Assembly (NCBI GenBank): GCA_003024175.1
Contig: MDYQ01000411.1
Location: 1 to 12,354 of the forward strand
Length of the DNA: 12,354 nt
Direction: 5' to 3'
Source of the DNA: Planoprotostelium fungivorum
Lineage: Eukaryota; Evosea; Variosea; Cavosteliida; Cavosteliaceae
In this document: in pieces, positions 1 to 5,803 of the stretch
Layout of the letters: every line of letters starts with the position of its first letter
How positions within the stretch are numbered: the first letter of the stretch is position 1
Made by a program: the position numbers and the translations under genes
Notes under the pieces: generated by a model
Database searches by the model: none
Told to the model about the DNA's origin: nothing
What the model saw: only the letters and a program-made list of their open reading frames with translations

Positions 1-2
1 TG

Positions 3-62
3 CAGGCTGCAGAGAACTCAGGGGATGTTACAGATGAAGATGTGGATATTGAAAATGAGTAA
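3..62 (+). CDS. Possible C-terminal end of a gene entering from the left
   Basis: An open frame runs from the window edge to a TAA at 60-62. It would encode an acidic tail of 19 residues ending in ...DEDVDIENE. I do not recognise a family, and so short a stretch can be open by chance. The only support is the acidic composition, common at protein C-termini, and the switch to AT-rich non-coding sequence straight after the stop. It could equally be non-coding. Confidence 0.2.
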   Translation, partial: QAAENSGDVTDEDVDIENE

Positions 63-284
63 ACTGGAAGTTCAGAGTAAAACATAGGAAAACAGGTAAG
101 TCTTCTTTTTCTTATGTATTCAAAGAGCAAAAAACACCAAATTCTTACTATATTTACCACAAATCTACTATAAGACACCATTTTCAACTTACTAGTTTTA
201 CTATCATTACTGTTTATTACGGAGAAATGTGCAAAATATTTTGCAAATGAGAGACATGATCTCTTTTTGTCAAATTGACATTTT

Positions 285-745
285 GATCAAGTACCAATGT
301 TGGACCATTGAGAAAAACAAGAATATACAAATCCAATAGCTCGAAAAAACGAGTACCTTTTTTGCACCACTTGCTGTCTTCTTTCGATTTTCTAGCAATC
401 TTGTACTGTTGTAATTAAAAAATGTTATGATATGTTGCAACATCTGACAGTGGCAATGCAAATGAATCACAAAATTTTTCCAAATACATCAAATCAAGAT
501 TTAATTTACAGATACAATAGACTGCGCATGCGCAGTATTGTTAAATCTTCAACATAGTAAGAAAAGTTGATGATGTCATTTTTTGTCATATTTTCTGCAC
601 CAAAAAAATATGAACATATAGATTACCGTCAAATCCAACAATCGACTGATCAATTGAGCGTAATCTGACACATGATCAAATTGGCAGTCATAATGCCGGG
701 CTGAGAGACAAGAATTTATGGACAAAGCATATTTTCCAGTAAATA
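285..745. repeat. Dispersed repeat, copy A
   Basis: This block aligns collinearly by eye with 1471-2180. Shared landmarks in the same order are: an ACCATTGAGAAAAACAAGAA-like start (copy B reads ACCATGGAGAAAAAACAAGAA), then AATAG, a GTACC block, GCAATCTTG, GATACAATAGACTG with a palindrome, GTCAT followed by CATATTTTCTGCA, a CAACAAT block, and CACATGATCAAATTGGCAG. Gaps and substitutions are frequent, so the copies are old. I see no coding capacity and cannot assign a class. The ends are approximate, because similarity fades rather than stopping at a target-site duplication. Confidence 0.6.
521..536. repeat. Perfect 16-bp palindrome ACTGCGCATGCGCAGT
   Basis: The 16 bases are exactly self-complementary. 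The same place in repeat copy B (1729-1744) reads ACTGTGCATGTGCAGT, which differs by two C-to-T changes, each at a CpG. The palindrome is therefore an internal landmark of the repeat family. No function can be read from the sequence. Confidence 0.8.
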
Positions 746-1470
746 AACAGTAAAAATAGGGTAATTGGACCATAGATCGCTATTTTAACACTCGTTTTGC
801 TCAAATTCTGTACCAATGTACAGGCTGCAGTGCCATCAGCCATAACAATACCCCCAGCTCTGGACATCTGCTTCTATTGATGGCCTCTCTATTGACTACC
901 TCCTCTTAAGGAATAGATACAGTGGGTGCACAGTTAAATTGAGTATCAAAATTGAATCAATAAAACTCTGATACCTGTCGACAATAGAAACCTAGATGTG
1001 TATCAGTGGATTTGATAGAAGAAAAAGAGAAAGAGTACAAAGCAGAAATGAAGGGTACAAATAGAATGCAAAAACAAGACAATGTCTTTGGAGCTTCAGC
1101 TGGAAGAGCCTGCGGAATTCTTCTCCTGATTTTGTTCCTTGCATCTGGACCATTCTCTTTCTTCACTAATCTCTCTGATACCCTTAGGTAAATGTTGAAT
1201 CTTCATCCCATGAGGTGGTCTTAAGATTGTACCATATAGTGGATTGAGAAATTCAGTATGTGAGAAAGAATTGAATGCTGGACATACAAACAGAGCAACA
1301 GTGTTATACTGATCACATTTAGCATTGGATCATCATACTGTTCAACACAATTTTGAAACACCTCAGGAGGTGTATGTTTTGCCACACATCCCAAGAACTA
1401 ATCTTAGGTTTGTTCATTGTGCTTGTTCAGACCCATTGTGGCAGCTCTCAGCATACCCCTTATTTACACG
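746..1470. other. AT-rich stretch with no recognised gene
   Basis: I see no gene that I can support. The longest notable open frame is on the plus strand at about 1006-1191. It has a charged start followed by a hydrophobic segment (GILLLILFLASGPF), but no ATG at its beginning and no family resemblance. The motif GTACCAATGT at about 811 also occurs at about 291, near the edge of repeat copy A, so the repeat may reach to about 820. Confidence 0.4.
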
Positions 1471-2180
1471 GATCAGACCATGGAGAAAAAACAAGAACAT
1501 ACAAACCTAATAGATAAAAAAAACAGTACCCTTCTTTTGCAACCAATAACTGTCTTTTGCTAATTTAACAGCAATCTTGCATTTCACTGCACCATAGTTG
1601 GTTGTAAATAGAAATATGTAATGAAGTTTTCCAATATCTATGGTCAACTATGGTCACAGTGGTGATTGAGGTGAATTTGAATATTATCCCAATAACATCA
1701 TGAATGAGCTATATTGTGGATACAATAGACTGTGCATGTGCAGTCTTGTTAATACTAAGAAAAATTGAAAGAAGATGAAAAATACTCAAAAAAAACATAG
1801 AAAATTTGACAAACCCCCCCCCCCCACTGTGTGTGCGCAGACAGTTCGATTTTTGGGTATTTTTCTGTATGTTTTGCATGTGTAATTGAGAAGTTTTGTC
1901 ATTTTTAGCCATATTTTCTGCATCAAAAGAGTTTTGGACATGTAGAGTACAGTCAATTTCAACAATTGAAGAGAAGTTGTTTTCAACACATTGTGATTTG
2001 GGTTTTCTGGTTGGTAGTGAAATAGTGCATTGACAATGGATCACTTCTCTTCTGACTACTGGAAAATGCACGGCAAAAAAATTAGTGATCTAAATGGATG
2101 GACACCAACGAGAAAAAACAAATCACATGATCAAAATGGCAGATAAAAAAAGGGAAGCATATATATTTTGCAATATTGCC
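1471..2180. repeat. Dispersed repeat, copy B, interrupted by a foldback element
   Basis: This is the second copy of the repeat at 285-745, with the same landmarks in the same order. It is longer for two reasons. It carries extra sequence around 1750-1870, including a run of twelve C at 1814-1825 and a TGTGTGTGCGCAGACAG segment. It also carries a ~140-bp foldback element at about 1988-2129, placed between the CAACAAT block and the CACATGATCAAAATGGCAG block that are close together in copy A. The reading frames here are chance openings. Confidence 0.55.
1988..2129. mobile_element. Foldback (MITE-like) element, copy 1, inside repeat copy B
   Basis: The left arm begins TGTGATTTGGGTTTTCTGGT and the right arm ends with its near complement, AACGAGAAAAAACAAATCACA. 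Inside the arms are matching ATGGATCACT and AGTGATCTAAAT blocks, so the whole unit can fold into one long imperfect hairpin. It has no coding capacity. It matches 2245-2394 along its length, so the two are copies of one family. It is a non-autonomous inverted-repeat element by structure. No transposase source is visible, and the target-site duplication is unclear. Confidence 0.65.
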
Positions 2181-2244
2181 TCTCAATTGCATCTTGCTTC
2201 ACCAGTTCTGCATAACAAATCATCAAAGTTGTAAAACTTTATCA

Positions 2245-2394
2245 ATCAGGTGCGGGTGATTTGGTTTTCCCGGTTGGTAGTCAAATGGTGCATTGAGAAT
2301 GGATCACTTCTCTCCCAACTACTGGAATATGCACGACGAAAAAAGTAGTGATCCAAATGCATGGACACCAACCAGAAAAACCAAATCACCTGAT
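2245..2394. mobile_element. Foldback (MITE-like) element, copy 2
   Basis: This 150-bp unit begins ATCAGGTG(CGG)GTGATTTGG and ends CCAAATCACCTGAT. The arms pair across roughly 50-65 bases (GGTTTTCCCGGTTGGT on the left against ACCAACCAGAAAAACC on the right, then GGATCACT against AGTGATCC), leaving a loop of about 40 bases. It is better preserved than copy 1. A three-base CGG insertion interrupts the left arm. The open frames on both strands here are mirror images produced by the inverted repeat, not genes. Confidence 0.75.
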
Positions 2395-2999
2395 CGAGTA
2401 ATTTTTGACACACAATTCGAAATATCATCAGCCATTTCGAATTGCAAGAAAGACGGGTTTGACATGGATTTCGAAATGTTTATCTGATAATGCTAATGAA
2501 TCGAAAAAACTACATTTCAAAATCCATTGCGAGCATTCCTGACAGTTATTCCGAGGCCCCACAACCGTTTGGTGAGGATTTACGTGGATGGTGAAGCACT
2601 GAATTGTAAATAGGAGGAGGGAGGCAGATGACCCCTGTGCAATGAATCAGAAGTCTCTGAGAGATAACGCTAGAACCTCCACAGTCGTTTGATTGTCTTC
2701 CTGCAAGATGGAGAATCCACCATCATCACCATCCCCATGAGTTTGACGCAAACATGGACACGTCATCCTCTAATCAACTCAGCCATTCACGCAAATAACA
2801 TCAGAGAGAAGAGAGAAAGAAGTGGAACAACTGACCAGACGCTCATGTGATTATCTCCTTCTACAAGGAGGCTAGGGTACCAAGGATGCCACCGAGACCA
2901 GATACTCTAAACATCTCAAGTGACTGTACATTCTGGAAGTAGCCAGCATCAACCAGGAGGAGATGGTGAGATCATTTCTTCTATTGTTTCATGGGCACG
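2395..2999. other. No recognised gene; possibly decayed mobile-element sequence
   Basis: I see no intact reading frame, RNA gene or repeat that I can name. Base composition is less AT-rich than upstream, and short openings in changing frames suggest decayed coding sequence. Its position directly before the tandem array and the reverse transcriptase remnant makes an older part of the same retroelement plausible. No motif confirms this. Confidence 0.35.
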
Positions 3000-3141
3000 C
3001 CCAAAAAAGTTGCAATCTCCTCACTACTTTTTTAGATCAGCCCAAAAAAGTCACGCTCTTTTCACTACTTTTTTGGGTCAGCCCAAGAAAGTCACGCTCT
3101 CCTCACTACTTTTTTGGGTTGGCCCTAGAAAGTGAAGCTCC
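3000..3141. repeat. 41-bp tandem repeat, about 3.5 units, each unit a hairpin
   Basis: Units run 3000-3040, 3041-3081 and 3082-3122, with a partial fourth from 3123. Unit length is exactly 41 bp. Unit 2 starts CCCAAAAAAGT and its second half has ACTTTTTTGGG, perfect 11-bp complementary arms around a ~16-base loop. Units 1 and 3 carry one or a few mismatches in the arms. Across unit junctions the order ACTTTTTTGGG-TCAG-CCCAA is again complementary. A 41-bp period is not a multiple of three, so the array does not encode a protein repeat. There are no variable spacers, so it is not a CRISPR array. Confidence 0.9.
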
Positions 3142-3319
3142 TTTGCTGTGCGCCATCATACAGGATGACATTCAACACCTTGATGACTTGATATCAGTTG
3201 AATTAGCTGGAGGCAGAACTGCATCAACAACATCATCAGCACATCCATCTGATTCAGCTCAAACAGCTGTTAGATATTCCAACCTTAGCCTGTTGGAAGA
3301 ATCCACCACATTGACAGAC

Positions 3320-3578
3320 TATCACAGCAGAGTACTTCTTTTCCAATGCCTACAAGATCCTGAAAAGCAAATCTCAAAAACGTGGAAGAGTTCAATCAAT
3401 TTGGATTCATGAAAGGGAGGGATACAACCAAAGCAGTGACAAAACTCTTTGCTTGTACAAACAACGCTCTCTCAACTGACAAGAACATACATGTAACACT
3501 GTTGTACATAGCAAAAGCGTACGACAGTGTTGAATTCTGGGCAGGCAGGTCTGAGACAAGGCAATATCATCTCACAAC
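3320..3578 (+). pseudogene. Decayed non-LTR retrotransposon reverse transcriptase fragment
   Basis: Three pieces of a LINE-type reverse transcriptase can be read in order. At about 3337-3365 there is an SNAYKILK segment, as in the LLSNAYKIL block that precedes the fingers. After a frame change comes NQFGFMKGRDTTKAV (about 3391-3435), then HVTLLYIAKAYDSV (about 3490-3531), matching motif A (FxDxxKAFDSV) with the first catalytic Asp replaced by Tyr. GLRQGNIIS (about 3548-3575) matches the GLRQGxxxSP block. The 60-70 residues normally found between motif A and GLRQG are missing. The frame breaks, deletion and lost Asp make it dead. The inverted-repeat element at 3579 follows at exactly the point where SPLLFN would be expected. 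Confidence 0.7.
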
Positions 3579-4040
3579 GCCAGACTGGTGAAAAAGTAAA
3601 ATGGCTGTTTTACTTTTTAGTTTTTAAAACGACTATTTGGGGTGTTTCCTTATTATCTGTGCTCAGTGCAATGTCTCCGTACTTGTTTGAAAAAGTTTTT
3701 AAAATGGGTCTCCCACTTTTTTTGGCCAGCCCAAAAATCTCTGAGCCTTTGTTTGGAAAGAAAAATCACCCTGGAGTGCAGCAAGTAGAGATCTCAAAAA
3801 GGGGTCATTGCGAATGGATTTATCTATTGATGTCGATGTGGTGTTCCATTTCTTACTTCCTAGGTGGAAGCCCTGCGGTTCACCTTGTTACGTCCCTACA
3901 TGGATACAGATACAAATGAGCGCAACCTCTGGGGATGACAATGGCTTTGACACTGAGCACATATAATGAGGAAACACCCCAAATAGTCGTTTTAAGAACT
4001 AAAAAGTAAAACAGCCGTTTTACTTTTTCACCAGTCTGGC
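3579..4040. mobile_element. 462-bp element with ~70-bp terminal inverted repeats and nested hairpins
   Basis: The left end, GCCAGACTGGTGAAAAAGTA, and the right end, TACTTTTTCACCAGTCTGGC, are exact complements. Near-perfect complementarity continues for about 70 bp, from 3579-3649 against 3970-4040. Each terminal repeat contains its own hairpin: AAAAAGTAAAA, six bases, TTTTACTTTTT (3591-3618 and 4001-4028). The ~320-bp interior has no transposase and no gene that I recognise. It looks like a non-autonomous DNA transposon or foldback element. Flanking bases show no convincing target-site duplication. Confidence 0.8.
3705..3745. repeat. Diverged relative of the 41-bp hairpin unit inside the inverted-repeat element
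   Basis: The segment CCCACTTTTTTTGGCCAGCCCAAAAATCTC resembles a unit junction of the tandem array at 3000-3141 (ACTTTTTTGGGTCAGCCCAA). It keeps the same pair of complementary arms and a GCC/AGCCC centre. It suggests that the tandem array and the 462-bp element share an ancestral sequence. The match is short and A/T-run rich, so coincidence is possible. Confidence 0.4.
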
Positions 4041-4198
4041 ATTAACAGCATTCTGACTGACTCTTGAAATTCATCAGGCAACAAAATGGTGGTTCAACGC
4101 CCAAGGGCATGTGAACAGGCTGCTCGTCCATATCTTTTCATAAATATTAATTCCTTGTCAAATCATTTTTTTAATTTTTCTTCTTTGTTCTTCCTGTT
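4041..4198. other. Spacer between the repeats and the small membrane-protein gene
   Basis: Directly after the 462-bp element the plus strand reads AACAGCATTCTGACTGACTC, which could be the NSILTDS-like continuation of the interrupted reverse transcriptase. That would make this the far side of the insertion. The remainder, T-rich from 4160 to 4198, is the likely 3' untranslated end of the minus-strand gene that stops at 4199. Confidence 0.35.
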
Positions 4199-4696
4199 TT
4201 ATGGACCAACCCTGTTGCTTTGACGGCCTGTGTACCAGAGCGCGTAGAGGATGAGAATTTGTTTGACAAAAGATGCAAAAGAGGAAGATATGTTATACCA
4301 GTATTGAACCCCATCCTGGCCTTGTAGTACATAGTCGAAACCGGCAAGAAAAGCTGGGATAATAGAGACGAGAAGGATGAAGCAGCCCACAGCATATCCA
4401 AGTATACGGATTGACCTAGATCCTCAAATACAGTCAGCTCTGAAACCCATCATCAGCAAGATGAGGGAAGAATAAACGACTGCACCTCCTTGGCCAGCAG
4501 GGCTTCCATGAACGGTGTAAATGATATCATCTTGTGCATTCTCAATAACCGCCGCAACACCATCTGGACGCTTGATACGAATAGAAGAGGCTTGTAGAGA
4601 GAAAGCGCTTGCAAGCTCATCACGGCTCAATTTGGCATCGCTTTTCTCTTTGGTATCCCCTTGAGTAAAAGGGTGCTTACGGTAAATGAAAACCAT
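4199..4696 (-). CDS. Small predicted membrane protein, two exons, family not recognised
   Basis: Proposed exons are 4696-4486 and 4422-4199, giving 144 residues. The start at 4696 has a good context (GATCATGG). The first ~70 residues are polar and charged (KEKSDAKLSRDELASAF). The second exon carries a long hydrophobic segment (GYAVGCFILLVSIIPAFLAG) and a second near the end (QILILYALWYTG). Without splicing the frame hits a TGA at 4427-4425. The proposed 63-nt intron (4485-4423; GT start, CTGAC branch-like site, GAG end) removes it and rejoins the frame. Another reading adds an intron after TTTACC at about 4681 and joins upstream exons to LASAFSLQ, so the N-terminus is uncertain. I do not recognise the protein. 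Confidence 0.5.
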
Positions 4697-4699
4697 GAT

Positions 4700-5336
4700 C
4701 TTTGGATGTTAGAATCACTGATGTTATTTGAGAATCGGATAATCATACCTCAGAAGGTTTGAAAAAGTCTCTTTGAAATGATGACGTAAAGGATCGCAAG
4801 ATCTAAAAAACGAGAGCTGAGGTGACGGTCAGAAAATGTAAACATACACCAACGTCTACTGCAGTCGTCTATTTTTGAGTGAGGCGTATATTATTACCTT
4901 GCAGATGGCCTGAATTGTGGCCCACGGCGAACAGACGGTGGTCGATACGAACTAGAAACCTGAAATGAACGTCAGAAAAGACAAAGACAAACCGACGTTG
5001 GGTTGGGCGTGTTGTTACCTAGAGAAATGCTCAAAGGGTCTTCTCCAAACGGACAGTGGAATATAGGGTCAGAATAAGAAATATATGAACCGATGTTGGC
5101 GTGGCGTCGTTACCTGTGGACGCTCAAGACGAAGTCTAAGAAGATACGGAAAGAAATAAGTCAGATTGAAGACAGACCATACGATGAATGAGAGACGGCG
5201 ATGATACAATACGACATCTACAATCGAGCGTCCACCTGTGTGTGGTCGAGGTCTCTAGAAAGTGAAAGCGGTTGAAAGAGCAGTTACGTCGTGACATCTT
5301 TTTGTCGGCATTTAGCGATGCAAAAAATTTCCGCAA
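4700..5336 (-). other. Probable spliced leader region (5' UTR or upstream exons) of the small membrane-protein gene
   Basis: On the minus strand this interval reads as short exon-like pieces separated by intron-like pieces. The clearest introns are 5018-4960 (GTAACAAC...TTTCAG), 4897-4817 or 4897-4803 (GTAATAAT...CTCAG or TTTTTTAG) and 4748-4700 (GTATGATT...TTCTAAC...AAAG). A further donor lies at 5113 (GTAACGACG). The piece 4959-4898 can be read as VSSSYRPPSVRRGPQFRPSA, but I could not join it in frame to the ATG at 4696 without invoking another intron. I therefore treat the region as untranslated leader with moderate doubt. Confidence 0.4.
4817..5113 (-). repeat. Three introns of related sequence
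   Basis: The intron-like segments starting at 5113, 5018 and 4897 share an ordered set of blocks: a GTAAY donor, an ACGCC-like block, an ACRTYGGT block, a T-rich stretch and TTCTGAC before the acceptor. The first two agree most closely (GTAACGACGCC...CAACATCGGTT...TTCTGACC against GTAACAACACGCC...CAACGTCGGTT...TTCTGACG). Introns of the two neighbouring genes do not show these blocks. Duplicated introns or introner-like insertion would explain this. Confidence 0.45.
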
Positions 5337-5803
5337 AACAGCCCAGCCAGACCTGACGCCCTGGCACTTTGTGGCTCAACTTGTATTTGTTATCTAATGC
5401 TGTAATTGTCACCAACACTGTATAAAGCATGCTGTCTGTAAAGTGCTGTTATAGTCTGTACAGGTAATAGAGAGGTGGGAGGTGTGCACAAAGCATCCTC
5501 TGAGCATAAGGACCTGCAGATACGGTGTTATACAAGTGTTGTGCTGTGTCAGTGCATCGTTCAAAAATGGATTGTTTGACTCGGGTAGTGATGATGTTCT
5601 CACTATGCCAGGTGAGGAGAACCTCCTTCTGAGAAAGTTAGTGGTGAGGAGGCTTAGTATGGGTAAAATTCTTAGAGGGTGTTCATGACCATTAGGGAAA
5701 AAATTATGCGTATGAATAATACCGTGTTGTTTTGGTGTGTGAAATTCAATCGAAAACTCCGGCACGTGCACTAACGACGGACAGAACACGCGGAAAGAAC
5801 ATC
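5337..5803. promoter_or_regulatory. Divergent intergenic region between the minus-strand gene and the photolyase
   Basis: The region separates two genes transcribed away from each other and should hold both promoters. Visible sites are a TATAAA at about 5420-5425 and a palindromic E-box CACGTG at 5763-5768, 36 bp upstream of the photolyase ATG. E-boxes of this form are bound by bHLH regulators in fungi, but a single match in ~470 bp is weak evidence. Open frames on both strands here resemble no known protein. Part of the interval may be 5' UTR of the photolyase. Confidence 0.4.

Noticed and set aside
1709-2071. A 120-codon open frame on the minus strand
   Set aside because: It crosses a poly-C run and the foldback element inside a decayed repeat, has low-complexity composition and resembles no family.
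2246-2487. Overlapping open frames on both strands around the foldback element
   Set aside because: They are mirror-image products of one inverted repeat; the peptides come from complementary arms.
2560-2610. RLVRIYVDGEAL peptide, faintly like the start of a cytidylyltransferase domain
   Set aside because: No HxGH motif or further homology follows, and the frame closes soon after.
3000-3141. Regular repeats resembling a small CRISPR array
   Set aside because: The units are directly abutting and similar along their whole 41 bp, with no unique spacers, no cas genes and a eukaryotic context.
4423-4440. A 16-nt intron (GTATTTGAGGATCTAG) to bypass the TGA in the small gene
   Set aside because: Introns that short are known only in some ciliates, and removing 16 nt would not restore the frame; the 63-nt intron 4485-4423 fits better.
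5409-5789. A 126-codon frame on the minus strand in the divergent promoter region
   Set aside because: It overlaps the putative photolyase leader and E-box, shows no recognisable domain and has no good start context.
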